NCBI GenBank assembly: GCA_938002835.1
Contig: CALKZS010000012.1
Coordinates: 1-44,349 of the forward strand
Direction of reading: 5' to 3'
From: an uncultured Dokdonia sp.
Lineage (GTDB): Bacteria > Bacteroidota > Bacteroidia > Flavobacteriales > Flavobacteriaceae
Length of the DNA stretch: 44,349 nucleotides
In this document: piece by piece, positions 1 to 8,483 of the stretch
Position numbering within the stretch: position 1 is the stretch's first letter
How the letters are laid out: each line of letters starts with the position of its first letter
Made by a program: the position numbers and the translations under genes
Notes under the pieces: model-generated
What the model was told of the DNA's origin: nothing
The model's database searches: none
What the model saw: the letters and a program-made list of their open reading frames with translations, nothing else

Positions 1-906
1 ATCATTCCACTTTTCTGCAAATCGCTCCAGTTCTACTGCTGCCATTTCCTTATTAGGGGCGTTATAGATGTGCTTCATATCAGCTGTAAAGGCTTTGTTG
101 TCTTTCCAGACTACATAGCGAGCTGAATTCCGTATTTGATACACTACGCAGATTTGTGTATCTGTTGTAGGTAATACGTTTTTAATAGATTGGGTAAAGC
201 CGTTTACGTTATCTGTTACGGTAACTAAGATATCTTCTACACCACGGGCTTTCATATCAGTAAGTACTCCTTGCCAAAAAGCAGCAGATTCATTCTGACC
301 CAACCACATACCTAAAAGTTCTTTAAGACCATCTCTATTAAGACCTACGGCTAGATAAATAGTCTTATTAACCACTTTGCCAGCCTGTCTTACCTTACAG
401 ACAATTCCATCCATCCAGACTACACAATAAACAGCTTCTAACGGCTTGTTTTGCCAGTCTAACACGCTGGTTCACTTTATCAGTAATAAGCGATATAGCT
501 AATGTAGAGAGTTTATAGCCATAAATCTCTTGAAGCTCATCTTCGATATCTGAAACACTCATTCCTTTTGTATAAAGCGATATGATAATGTTTTCAATGG
601 GCGTAGCAGTACTTTGATGTTTGGGAACTACAATAGGTTCAAAACTTCCCTCACGATCTCTAGGAACCGTAATTTTTCTTTTCCCAAACTCGGTCTTGAC
701 CTGCTTAAATGTTGAACCATTACGTGCATTGCTATTGCTGCTTTGTTGATCTTTGGAATAGCCTAGGTGGTTTTCCATTTCTCCTAGAAGCATTGTCTCT
801 AAAGCCGCCGAGTGTAACTCTCTTTGAGAAGACTACTAAGCTCTTCCTGAGTGGTTAAACCATCCAGAAGACCACTTTCTAAAAATTATTTTTTTAAATA
901 ATCCAT
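1..906 (-). pseudogene. IS256-family (mutator-type) transposase, broken and cut by window edge
   Basis: DDE transposase of the IS256/mutator type. Reading from the ATG at 906, the frame gives MDYLKK and then an in-frame TAA at 886-888. It resumes with FLESGLLDGLTTQEELSSLL, shifts frame near 811-823, and continues as LHSAALETMLLGEMENHLGY. A second shift near 459-467 separates this from VYCVVWMDGIVCK. From there the reading stays open to base 1. WMDGI holds the first catalytic Asp and TDNVNGF the likely second one; the catalytic Glu would lie outside the window. Three separate lesions argue for real decay rather than a single sequencing error or programmed frameshifting. The family assignment rests on the WMDGI and TDN.NGF motifs and the LLGEMENHLGY N-terminal region, and I am confident in it. 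Confidence 0.85.
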
Positions 907-931
907 AATACTGTGTTTTAAAATTAAACAA

Positions 932-965
932 AAAATTAGGTGGGTTTTAAAACCCACCTAATTTT
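932..965. repeat. 34-bp perfect palindrome inside the IS end
   Basis: Each half is AAAATTAGGTGGGTTTT or its exact complement, with the axis between 948 and 949 and no loop bases. It sits between the terminal repeat and the transposase start. As RNA it would fold into a strong hairpin on either strand. In insertion sequences such structures often stop transcription that enters from outside; that role is inferred here. Confidence 0.8.
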
Positions 966-1076
966 CAACTTTACACAGTTTATTGGACACTACCTAAAAT
1001 TAGCCTATTTGTATGCCTAAATGCGAAATTTTAGATCATTTTTTTTTCATTAAATCATACCAGTTCTCATAATTTT

Positions 1077-1688
1077 TTATTCTAGTATGTATTTTACTGC
1101 AATAGTGACATAACCATCTTCCTTATAACGTATCCATTTTTTATATTCTTTAGATTGAGAGATGTCTACTTTACTAACCTTAGCCGTATTAAAGCCTAGT
1201 CCTTTTGCCATAGTTTGCGCTCTTTTTTTCATTTTATTTAATGATTCAGATATGTTTTTATCAACCGAAGATTCGTCATAGGCTATTTGATATTCTATAC
1301 CTCTAGTTGTTACACCTGGCATTACGACAGATATAAAATCTGTTACTTTAGCTTTGTCACTTGTAACTAATTCATAGGTAGTTCCCTCATTACTGCGACC
1401 ATTTATGTAATAATCTGCTTTATTCTCTATAACTTCAGACTTTTTAATACCTCTTTTAGATAATTTATTTAATAGCTGTTCTTTCATTTCTTCAAAACTA
1501 TTATAAGAGGTTGGGTTTGAATAACGAGCTTGTTCTAAACTAAGATCAATTTTAGCTCTATACATTTTTACAATGACAGGCAACGTTGCTCCATCATACA
1601 TTGAGATTGATTGCTCTTCATTTTTGTTTGATTGTGCTGTCACAAGACTAGTGATTACAAGTGCAGCGATGATAAATATTCTTTTCAT
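1077..1688 (-). CDS. SIMPL (DUF541)-like exported protein
   Basis: A 203-residue protein with a clear signal peptide (MKRIFIIAALVITSLVTAQS) and no lipobox Cys, so it is probably periplasmic. The C-terminal half resembles SIMPL/DUF541 proteins: a helix rich in Lys and Ala (ESLNKMKKRAQTMAKGLGF) is followed by AKVSKVDISQS and a final beta-strand VTIAVKYILE, the usual order in that family. The family has no firmly established biochemical role. It stands alone on the minus strand between the decayed IS and an oppositely oriented gene. The assignment rests on pattern similarity only and is moderate. Confidence 0.6.
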   Translation of the reverse strand: MKRIFIIAALVITSLVTAQSNKNEEQSISMYDGATLPVIVKMYRAKIDLSLEQARYSNPTSYNSFEEMKEQLLNKLSKRGIKKSEVIENKADYYINGRSNEGTTYELVTSDKAKVTDFISVVMPGVTTRGIEYQIAYDESSVDKNISESLNKMKKRAQTMAKGLGFNTAKVSKVDISQSKEYKKWIRYKEDGYVTIAVKYILE

Positions 1689-2097
1689 AATGTATTATTT
1701 TGATTGTTATTATAGTTATTGATTTACAGATAATTAATCGATATTGATGACTAAATATCTACTTTTTAAGATTTTTATATTTTGCTTTTCGCGAAAGCGT
1801 TATCACTTTTTTAAATTAATGGTTAGTTAGTATTCTAAAAGGTTAGTTCATAAAAACAAAATAAGCATACAATTTATAATATATAGATCATAGACTTAGG
1901 TGGATTCAAAAAATAAATATTATTCGTAAAGTTTACTAACTTTCTATTTCTTCCCTAGTATAAATCAAGAACATTCTCCATAATTTGAATAACCTCTTTA
2001 CTCACTCAAACCCTTAGTTTACTAATTATAAGTGTATACTTCTTTGGTATCTAATTAGTTTCGAAAAAAAATAGATTCAAATTTTAAAGATTATCTT
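1689..2097. other. Divergent intergenic region, AT-rich
   Basis: This 409-bp gap separates two genes that point away from each other, so it should hold promoters for both. I found no exact TAnnTTTG box, no RNA gene and no convincing small reading frame. The only clear element is a copy of the dispersed GCTTTCGCGAAAGC palindrome at 1784-1800. Confidence 0.6.
1784..1800. repeat. Dispersed palindrome copy 1 (near-exact)
   Basis: GCTTTTCGCGAAAGCGT, the consensus GCTTTCGCGAAAGC with one extra T in the left arm. It lies between genes. Confidence 0.8.
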
Positions 2098-2847
2098 ATG
2101 AGAAAAATATTACCAATAGTATTATTATCTTTTTTTATGCAAAGCTCATCTGCTCAATTAGACTTTTTAACTGCTCAAAAAAAGCATACACGTGTGCAAA
2201 CTACTATTAATGAGAAAGAACAAGTGATCTCAAAAGTACTAAATGATAACGGTATAAAGTTAAGTGAGCTTAACATCTTAATTGCCTCTTATAAGAATGA
2301 AAGTGAGGTAGATATATTTGCAAAAAAAAACAATGATATTAGTTACACAAAAATCGCTACCTATAACGTCTGCAAAAAGTCTGGAGTTTTAGGACCTAAA
2401 AGAATGCAAGGAGACTATCAAGTTCCTGAAGGCTTCTATTTTATTGATCGATTTAATCCTAAGAGCAGTTATTATCTTTCATTAGGAATAAATTACCCTA
2501 ACCCTTCTGATAAAATAAAAAGTAATGCATCAAATTTAGGAGGAGATATTTTCATTCACGGTGATTGTGTTACCATAGGCTGCTTACCTATGACAGACAA
2601 CAAAATGAAAGAGATTTATCTTTATGCCATCAATGCTAAGCAAAATGGACAAGAACAAATCCCTTTTTATATTTTTCCATTTAGAATGACAGATAAAAAT
2701 TTTAATAAATTCAAGAAAGAATACTCAAATAAAAATGAATTAGTTAAATTTTGGACTAACATCAAACAAGGCTATGATATGTTTGACAATGAAAAAAAAG
2801 AATTGACTTTCTCTATTAATGAAGCAGGTGACTATGTATTTGAATAA
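2098..2847 (+). CDS. YafK-type L,D-transpeptidase-fold protein
   Basis: A 249-residue exported protein with signal peptide MRKILPIVLLSFFMQSSSAQ. The YkuD-like fold is marked by IHGDCVTIGC, which supplies the catalytic His154-Gly and Cys162. The arrangement and the preceding GDYQVPEGFY stretch match the YafK branch (COG3034). Members act on peptidoglycan from the periplasm: known relatives include L,D-transpeptidases and, in E. coli, an enzyme that releases Braun's lipoprotein. Which of these reactions applies here cannot be told from sequence. An acidic lipoprotein gene starts 13 bp downstream on the same strand, so the two are probably co-transcribed. Confidence 0.85.
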   Translation: MRKILPIVLLSFFMQSSSAQLDFLTAQKKHTRVQTTINEKEQVISKVLNDNGIKLSELNILIASYKNESEVDIFAKKNNDISYTKIATYNVCKKSGVLGPKRMQGDYQVPEGFYFIDRFNPKSSYYLSLGINYPNPSDKIKSNASNLGGDIFIHGDCVTIGCLPMTDNKMKEIYLYAINAKQNGQEQIPFYIFPFRMTDKNFNKFKKEYSNKNELVKFWTNIKQGYDMFDNEKKELTFSINEAGDYVFE

Positions 2848-2860
2848 CAATAAATTTATT

Positions 2861-4096
2861 ATGAAGCATATATATCTATCCATCACTTTTTGTATTTTAT
2901 TTTTTTCTTGTGAGACTAAAAATAATAAAAGCACAACAGAGACAGTAAAATCATATATTTCTACTACAAGTCCGACAGTAAATACTCAAGAAGAAGAAGA
3001 AGAAGAGATACATCCTCATACAGAAACCTATCTTGAAGATGAATATTCTCAAACTAATGAGTATAGCGAAGGCGAAGACGAGTATTATGAATACGGAGAA
3101 GAATATGAAGAAGACATAGATATTCCTATCTGTGATGAAGATCTAAGTGATTTTGTAACAAATATTTATCTTAGCATACCGAGTAGTTCTGGTTATGAAA
3201 ATCTACACGGTGTTGTCCCTTTGATATTAAAGAACAACAAATGTAACTTCCCATTAGAAGCATATCCGTATGACATTTACTTTAAAGTAATCCCTAAAGT
3301 ATCAGACACATTGATCGTTTCTATAGCATTAAATGCAGAAGAAATATGTACTGCCTGTTTAGAAACAACAACAATCGAATCTTTAAATAAAGGAGTTTTA
3401 TACTATCACATTTCTCAAAATGAGAATATAATCGCCCACAACGGTATTATGGAAAATGTTTTAGAAGAACAAGATTTATCATATTCAGATATAGAAATAG
3501 ATGATAGCTTTCATAATGATTATGATTTTTTGAGTGGTACTCTCATTTCAAAACTATTAGAGACCAATTTCATTTTAAATTCAGACGTTAGTTGGAAAGA
3601 AAATAGTAGTATTACAGAGATTCACAAAAAAATCACCACTAGTTCTAAAACCACTACAAATCTAGATGTATTAAAAAGCAATTATGAAAATTTTATAACA
3701 CCTCAAGAAGACACCATTCTTGATAACTTATTAAGTAATGAAGTGGATGGATATTTCCATTTTGGTATGTTCACCGGGACTAAAAGCTCTCGTTTACTTC
3801 TTGAAACCATCAACATCATATTTATCTCTCCAGATAACAAAACATATACTGTAGAATGGCTTAAAGATAGGGAAGAATTTGTAGCAGATGAGTATTCATC
3901 ACCTCTTGATGACGACTATGTAACCGTTACAAACGGAGAGTATAAAATTAATAAATGGGATAATGACACAGAAATAAGCCTGTTTCACCCAGATATGGAG
4001 TACGGTGATTATTTAGTCATTTACGAAGCAAAACTAAAAGAAAGAGACGTTTATATACAATCTCCTATTAACATAATAACTTATAAAAAACCTTAA
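2861..4096 (+). CDS. Acidic lipoprotein, unknown function
   Basis: A 411-residue protein starting at the ATG at 2861. An earlier in-frame ATG at 2819 would overlap the upstream gene and bury the signal peptide. The start MKHIYLSITFCILFFSC is a lipoprotein signal with its lipobox Cys at residue 17. It is followed by a Ser/Thr-rich spacer and a strongly acidic, Tyr-rich stretch (about residues 42-88, with runs such as EEEEEEIHPHTE). The rest is a soluble, probably beta-rich region with no family I recognise. The gene sits 13 bp after the YafK-like gene, so a role at the peptidoglycan or outer membrane is possible but inferred. Confidence 0.75.
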   Translation: MKHIYLSITFCILFFSCETKNNKSTTETVKSYISTTSPTVNTQEEEEEEIHPHTETYLEDEYSQTNEYSEGEDEYYEYGEEYEEDIDIPICDEDLSDFVTNIYLSIPSSSGYENLHGVVPLILKNNKCNFPLEAYPYDIYFKVIPKVSDTLIVSIALNAEEICTACLETTTIESLNKGVLYYHISQNENIIAHNGIMENVLEEQDLSYSDIEIDDSFHNDYDFLSGTLISKLLETNFILNSDVSWKENSSITEIHKKITTSSKTTTNLDVLKSNYENFITPQEDTILDNLLSNEVDGYFHFGMFTGTKSSRLLLETINIIFISPDNKTYTVEWLKDREEFVADEYSSPLDDDYVTVTNGEYKINKWDNDTEISLFHPDMEYGDYLVIYEAKLKERDVYIQSPINIITYKKP

Positions 4097-4174
4097 TTAA
4101 AGCTATATAAACAATGGGAATTATTACTTAAAAGGTATATATATAAAGACACTTTAGATGCAAAATAATTTTCT

Positions 4175-4196
4175 ATATGCTTTCGTAAAAGCATAT
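4175..4196. repeat. Dispersed palindrome copy 2 (diverged hairpin)
   Basis: ATATGCTTT and AAAGCATAT form a 9-bp stem around a CGTA loop. The centre matches GCTTTCGCGAAAGC at 12 of 14 bases. It may also act as a terminator-like hairpin about 80 bp after the lipoprotein gene. Confidence 0.55.
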
Positions 4197-4253
4197 AAAA
4201 TCTAAACAAATTACTCTTCGCTTTAAACAATCTCCCTTATTCAAAATTAACTG

Positions 4254-4261
4254 TATTTTTG
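4254..4261 (+). promoter_or_regulatory. TAnnTTTG-type -7 box (TATTTTTG)
   Basis: TATTTTTG fits the Flavobacteriia -7 consensus TAnnTTTG and lies 47 bp before the TTG start of the methyltransferase gene. I see no good TTG -33 element at the usual distance, so support is moderate. Confidence 0.45.
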
Positions 4262-4308
4262 AAGTGTATTAATTATAACAAGACAGTTATAACTAAACCA
4301 AGCAAACC

Positions 4309-4839
4309 TTGTACGAAAATACTTTTCCAAATAAACGTTATAAGCACACTATTGCCTTTTTAAAAGAAGTCATTCCAGATACTAATACTACTATTCTAGA
4401 TCTTGGTGTACGCAATCCATTTGTAGACTATATGGAGCGTGAAGGCTACACCGTACACAACACCACTGGTGAAGATCTAGATCTAGACACCTCTGCAGTT
4501 ATCAATACAGATGCTCAGGTAATTACCGCTTTTGAGATTTTTGAACATATGCTCGCTCCTTATAATATTTTAAGAGATATCAAAGCAACCAAAATTGTAG
4601 CAAGCGTGCCTCTTAAACTTTGGTTTTCGCCAGCATATAGATCTAAAACAGATCTATGGGACAGACATTATCACGAGTTTGAAGACTGGCAATTTGATTG
4701 GTTATTTGAAAAAGCAGGGTGGCACATCAAAAAACGTGAGAAATTTACAAATCCTGTAAAAAAAATAGGGTTTAGACCACTGTTGAGAAAATTTACTCCA
4801 CGCTATTATATGATTTATGCAGAACGTATCTCTTCATAA
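4309..4839 (+). CDS. Class I SAM-dependent methyltransferase-like protein
   Basis: A 176-residue protein starting at TTG 4309; an in-frame stop at 4294-4296 rules out a longer form. ILDLGVRNPFVDYMEREGY resembles the glycine-rich SAM-binding motif I, and AFEIFEHMLAPYNIL fits the post-motif II region of Methyltransf_23-type enzymes (usually E.xEH). The Gly pattern of motif I is weaker than usual, so the substrate and even the activity are uncertain. The stop codon overlaps the start of the next gene by one base (TAATG). That gene is a GT2 glycosyltransferase, so the pair may modify a glycan or lipid together; this is inferred. Confidence 0.7.
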   Translation: MYENTFPNKRYKHTIAFLKEVIPDTNTTILDLGVRNPFVDYMEREGYTVHNTTGEDLDLDTSAVINTDAQVITAFEIFEHMLAPYNILRDIKATKIVASVPLKLWFSPAYRSKTDLWDRHYHEFEDWQFDWLFEKAGWHIKKREKFTNPVKKIGFRPLLRKFTPRYYMIYAERISS

Positions 4840-5696
4840 TGAATTTTTACATCGTCATACCGTGTCATAATGAAGCTACATTTATCAAGCAAACACTAGA
4901 CTCATTAGTGCGTCAAACAGTATTACCTAAAAAAGTGGTGGTCGTAAATGATCAAAGTACCGATGAGAGTGGTGCGATTATTTCCGCTTTCGCGAAAGCG
5001 CACTCCTTCATACACCTTCTAGACATCACAAGCAGCGATGCTCATCTACCAGGCAGCAAAGTAATACAAGCATTTCAAAAAGGATATCAAACTTTAGATG
5101 AAGACTATGACATCATCTGTAAATTTGATGCAGACCTCATTTTTCCTTCTAATTACATAGAAACCATTACCGCTCACTTTAAAAACAACCCAACAGTAGG
5201 AATGGCAGGAGGCTTTTGCTACATCGAAAAAGAAGGTTCTTGGGTATTAGAAAATCTCACAAATAAAGATCACATACGCGGGGCCTTAAAAGCCTATAGA
5301 AAAAAGTGTTTTAAAGACATAAATGGTCTCAAAGCCGCAATGGGTTGGGACACCATAGATGAGTTGCTTGCAAAATATCACCAATGGGAGATTAAAACAG
5401 ATCCATCACTTCACATAAAACATCTCAAACCTACAGGTAATACCTACAATAAAACAGCACAATTTAAACAAGGTGAAGCTTTTTACGGAATGCGTTATGG
5501 GTTTATATTAACTTTTATAGCCTCTGCAAAACTTGCAAAACGCAAAGAAAACATCAAACTACTAGGAGATTACCTAAGAGGATACTGGAGAGCAAAACGT
5601 GCTAAAAAAGAATATCTAGTATCAAAAGAAGAAGGAAAATTTATACGACATATACGTTGGAAAGGAATTAAATCTAAATTAAGAGGTAATTCTTAA
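4839..5696 (+). CDS. Family 2 glycosyltransferase
   Basis: A 285-residue GT-A fold glycosyltransferase. The N-terminus FYIVIPCHNEATFIKQTLDS is the typical GT2 opening, VVVNDQSTDESG binds the nucleotide, and KFDADL supplies the DxD metal site. There is no transmembrane segment, so it is cytosolic or membrane-peripheral. The C-terminal part is basic. Residues 50-54 (AFAKA) are encoded by an exact copy of the dispersed GCTTTCGCGAAAGC palindrome, in the loop after the first beta-alpha unit. It is translationally coupled to the upstream methyltransferase. Donor and acceptor sugars cannot be predicted. Confidence 0.88.
   Translation: MNFYIVIPCHNEATFIKQTLDSLVRQTVLPKKVVVVNDQSTDESGAIISAFAKAHSFIHLLDITSSDAHLPGSKVIQAFQKGYQTLDEDYDIICKFDADLIFPSNYIETITAHFKNNPTVGMAGGFCYIEKEGSWVLENLTNKDHIRGALKAYRKKCFKDINGLKAAMGWDTIDELLAKYHQWEIKTDPSLHIKHLKPTGNTYNKTAQFKQGEAFYGMRYGFILTFIASAKLAKRKENIKLLGDYLRGYWRAKRAKKEYLVSKEEGKFIRHIRWKGIKSKLRGNS
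4985..5000. repeat. Dispersed palindrome copy 3 (exact, inside GT2 gene)
   Basis: CGCTTTCGCGAAAGCG is a perfect 16-bp palindrome. It is read in the frame that gives Ala-Phe-Ala-Lys-Ala. Confidence 0.95.
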
Positions 5697-5729
5697 CGTA
5701 TTCTTTAAGACAGCTTACAATACATTAAT

Positions 5730-5737
5730 TACTTTTG
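5730..5737 (+). promoter_or_regulatory. TAnnTTTG-type -7 box (TACTTTTG)
   Basis: TACTTTTG lies 18 bp before the ATG at 5756 of the alkaline phosphatase gene. It overlaps a possible TTG start at 5735, which favours the ATG as the true start and implies a very short leader. Confidence 0.5.
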
Positions 5738-5755
5738 AACAAAAGATTACAACAT

Positions 5756-6844
5756 ATGCCTTTTAAAACAATTACATCGTCGTTATATATATGTATCGTT
5801 AGTGCTATTGCCATTATGAGCACTAACATAAATGCTCAAAACGACACCCCAAAAAACATTATATTAATGATTGCAGATGGAGTGGGTATTAGCCAGATTT
5901 CTGCAAGTCAGTTTTATAGTAGTATGCCCTCTAACTATGAGCGCTTTAAAACCATTGGGTTAATTAAAACAAGCTCTGCAAGTAGTTTAATTACAGACTC
6001 TGCTGCAGGTGCCACAGCTTTTTCTACAGGTAGAAAAACATATAACGGATCTATTGCAGTAGATACTGATAGTATCCCGCTTCCTACTATTTTAGAAGAT
6101 CTACAAAAAAAAGGGTTTGAAACTGGCCTCATAGCAACATCTACCATTACACACGCTACTCCCGCAAGTTTTTATGCACACCAAAAATGGCGTAAGATGG
6201 AATTAGAAATTGCCGAAGATCTTACTACTGCAAACGTAAATTTCTTTGCTGGCGGTGGCCGTTCATTTTTTGAAAACAGAGAAGACGGCAAAAATCTTGT
6301 AAAAACATTAGAAGATCAAGGATATGTAATGCAACTAGACAGGCTTGATCCTTCAAAAAAAATGCGTAAAAGCAAAAAATATGGTTATCTATTGGCAGAT
6401 GAAGGGATGCCTAGATTGATAGACGGACGAGGTCCTTTTTTATATGATGCTACAAAATTGGGACTAAAAAAACTATCAAAAAGTAAAGGCGGCTTTTTCT
6501 TAATGATAGAAGGCTCTCAAGTAGACTGGGGAGGTCACGCTAATGATGCAGACTACCTCATAAGTGAGCTCATAGATTTTGATACCGTGATAGGTCAAGT
6601 ACTCGATTATGCCGAAAAAGATGGCAACACCTTAGTCATAGTTACTGCCGATCACGAAACAGGTGGATTTACTCTTGCCTCTGAAGAAGGAAATTATAAC
6701 AAAATAAAACCTTCATTTTCTACTGGAGGTCATAGTGCAACAATGGTTCCTGTATTTGCATATGGTCCTGGAGCATCATCATTTGCGGGAATCTATGAGA
6801 ATACCCTAATACACACTAAAATAAAAGACCTTCTCAAAAAATAG
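5756..6844 (+). CDS. Alkaline phosphatase (PhoA family)
   Basis: Exported metal-dependent phosphomonoesterase that frees phosphate from organic esters in the periplasm. With the ATG at 5756 the protein has 362 residues and a signal peptide ending near NINAQ. Family motifs are all present: metal-binding IADGVG (Asp41), the nucleophile in TDSAAGATA (Ser82), IEGSQVDWGGHAND, VTADHETGG and STGGHS. The length is close to other compact bacterial members. A TTG 21 bases upstream could be used instead, but it sits inside a likely promoter box. No PHO-type regulator site was recognised. Confidence 0.92.
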   Translation: MPFKTITSSLYICIVSAIAIMSTNINAQNDTPKNIILMIADGVGISQISASQFYSSMPSNYERFKTIGLIKTSSASSLITDSAAGATAFSTGRKTYNGSIAVDTDSIPLPTILEDLQKKGFETGLIATSTITHATPASFYAHQKWRKMELEIAEDLTTANVNFFAGGGRSFFENREDGKNLVKTLEDQGYVMQLDRLDPSKKMRKSKKYGYLLADEGMPRLIDGRGPFLYDATKLGLKKLSKSKGGFFLMIEGSQVDWGGHANDADYLISELIDFDTVIGQVLDYAEKDGNTLVIVTADHETGGFTLASEEGNYNKIKPSFSTGGHSATMVPVFAYGPGASSFAGIYENTLIHTKIKDLLKK

Positions 6845-6893
6845 TTCATAAACCTAAAACAAATACCTATTTTAGCTATTTAAACGCAAGTTA

Positions 6894-7631
6894 ATGTCTT
6901 ATCTACATTCTATAGGATCATATTTTATAATGATAAAAGACACTTTTGTAAAACCTACAAAAGGAAAAGTATTGCGTGATCTTGTTTTTAAAGAAATAGA
7001 TGACCTCATTATTGGCTCATTAGGTATTGTAGCTTTTATTTCATTTTTTGTGGGTGGAGTGGTTGCCATACAAACAGCACTTAACCTTACAAATCCATTA
7101 CTCCCAAAATCGCTCATAGGTTTTGCCTCCCGACAATCTGTTATTCTTGAGTTTGCACCTACATTTATTTCTGTGATTATGGCAGGAAAAGTAGGATCTT
7201 TTATCACCTCAAGCATAGGCACAATGCGTGTTACAGAACAAATAGACGCGTTAGAAGTAATGGGAATAAACTCTATTAACTATTTAGTGTTTCCTAAGAT
7301 AATCGCAATGTGCATTTATCCTTTTCTTATTGCTATAGGGATGTTTTTAGGAATTATGGGAGCATACACAGCAGCTGTATATGGAGGTTTTGCTCCAAGC
7401 TCAGATTTTCTTTTGGGTTTACAAGAAGATTTTATACCCTTTCAAGTATTTTATGCGTTCTTTAAAACTTTTTTATTTTCCTTCTTACTAGCAACCATTC
7501 CTGCATATCACGGGTATTTTATGGAAGGTGGAGCTCTAGAAGTTGGAAAAGCAAGTACCACTTCCTTTGTATGGACTAGTGTGGCTATTATCCTTGTTAA
7601 TTTTATAGTTACTCAATTACTACTAAGCTAG
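6894..7631 (+). CDS. mlaE: MlaE-type ABC transporter permease
   Basis: A 245-residue inner-membrane protein of the MlaE/YrbE family. This family forms the membrane part of ABC systems that move phospholipids between inner and outer membrane. Visible features are the amphipathic N-terminus, the segment IVAFISFFVGGVVAIQTAL, and the conserved stretch FAPTFISVIMAGKVGSFITSSIGTMRVTEQIDALEVMGIN. Four to five membrane segments follow. The ATPase gene begins 2 bp after its stop, so the two are certainly one unit. No MCE-domain (MlaD) gene follows. Confidence 0.92.
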   Translation: MSYLHSIGSYFIMIKDTFVKPTKGKVLRDLVFKEIDDLIIGSLGIVAFISFFVGGVVAIQTALNLTNPLLPKSLIGFASRQSVILEFAPTFISVIMAGKVGSFITSSIGTMRVTEQIDALEVMGINSINYLVFPKIIAMCIYPFLIAIGMFLGIMGAYTAAVYGGFAPSSDFLLGLQEDFIPFQVFYAFFKTFLFSFLLATIPAYHGYFMEGGALEVGKASTTSFVWTSVAIILVNFIVTQLLLS

Positions 7632-7633
7632 AG

Positions 7634-8395
7634 ATGATAGAGGTAAAAGATATACGTAAGAGTTTTGGAGATAACGATGTCTTAAAAGGATTTTCAACTA
7701 CATTCTTTCCAGGTAAAACAAATCTCATTATAGGAACTTCTGGATCTGGTAAAACCGTTTTTTTAAAAACAATGTTAGGTCTTTTTAAACCAGATAGTGG
7801 TCAGATCATATATGATGGAAATCCATATTCAGACCTCAACAATGAAGAACAGCGTAAACTGCGAGAACAAATAGGAATGGTTTTTCAAGGAAGTGCGCTT
7901 TTTGACTCTATGACAGTGGAAGAAAATATTGCTTTTCCACTCAAAATGTTTACAAAAATGAATAAGCACGATCGCATAGAACGTGCTAATGAAGTTATAA
8001 ATCGTGTGAACCTTGAAAACGCAAATCACAAACTCCCATCAGAAATTTCTGGAGGTATGCAAAAACGTGTCGCTATTGCACGCGCTATTGTAAATAATCC
8101 TAGATATCTATTTTGTGACGAACCTAACTCTGGGTTAGACCCTAACACTGCTACTGTAATAGATAACCTCATACGTGAGATTACTATAGAAAATAACATT
8201 ACCACCATTATTAATACTCACGATATGAACTCAGTAATGGAAATAGGAGATCACATTGTATACTTACAAAAAGGACATCTTGCTTGGGAAGGAGATAAAT
8301 CACAAATCTTTAAAACAGACAATGAAGACGTGACTAACTTTGTGTACTCTTCAAACCTATTTAAGATGGTGCGTGAGGCGCAAAACGGGAGATAA
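7634..8395 (+). CDS. mlaF: MlaF-type ABC transporter ATP-binding protein
   Basis: A 253-residue ATPase that drives the MlaE permease encoded 2 bp upstream. Walker A is GTSGSGKT, the Q-loop is VFQGSALFDSMTVEENIAFP, the ABC signature is ISGGMQKR, and Walker B is YLFCDEPNSGLDP with the switch His in NTHDM. ISGGMQKR is typical of the MlaF subgroup. The substrate is expected to be phospholipid, by family. A copy of the dispersed palindrome lies about 30 bp after the stop codon. Confidence 0.93.
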   Translation: MIEVKDIRKSFGDNDVLKGFSTTFFPGKTNLIIGTSGSGKTVFLKTMLGLFKPDSGQIIYDGNPYSDLNNEEQRKLREQIGMVFQGSALFDSMTVEENIAFPLKMFTKMNKHDRIERANEVINRVNLENANHKLPSEISGGMQKRVAIARAIVNNPRYLFCDEPNSGLDPNTATVIDNLIREITIENNITTIINTHDMNSVMEIGDHIVYLQKGHLAWEGDKSQIFKTDNEDVTNFVYSSNLFKMVREAQNGR

Positions 8396-8426
8396 TCCAA
8401 TATAAGAAATTTGTATTTCTTTTACA

Positions 8427-8438
8427 CTTTCGCGAAAG
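8427..8438. repeat. Dispersed palindrome copy 4 (near-exact)
   Basis: ACTTTCGCGAAAGCGTA, with a 12-bp perfect core (CTTTCGCGAAAG) and one mismatch to the 14-bp consensus. It lies between mlaF and a lipoprotein gene. Confidence 0.85.
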
Positions 8439-8483
8439 CGTATTCTAAACATCTTAATTTTAAATTTTTAAGGCCAGATACAA

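Larger units (their letters stand above)
1..994 (-). mobile_element. Decayed IS256-family insertion sequence, right end
   Basis: This is the transposase-start end of an IS256-family element; the other end lies beyond the window. The outer boundary is placed at about 994, where the minus strand begins GGTAGTGTCCAATAAACTGT, a plausible terminal inverted repeat. Just inside it, at 932-965, is a 34-bp perfect palindrome, and then the transposase start at 906. The second terminal repeat and the target duplication cannot be seen, so the exact boundary is inferred. The transposase carries a stop and two frameshifts, so the copy cannot move on its own. Confidence 0.75.

Noticed and set aside
2740-2934. 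Minus-strand frame across the YafK-like/lipoprotein junction
   Set aside because: It overlaps two supported genes and its hydrophobic translation reflects AT-rich DNA.
5735-5755. TTG at 5735 as start of the alkaline phosphatase
   Set aside because: It overlaps a TAnnTTTG promoter box, and the ATG at 5756 gives a better signal peptide.
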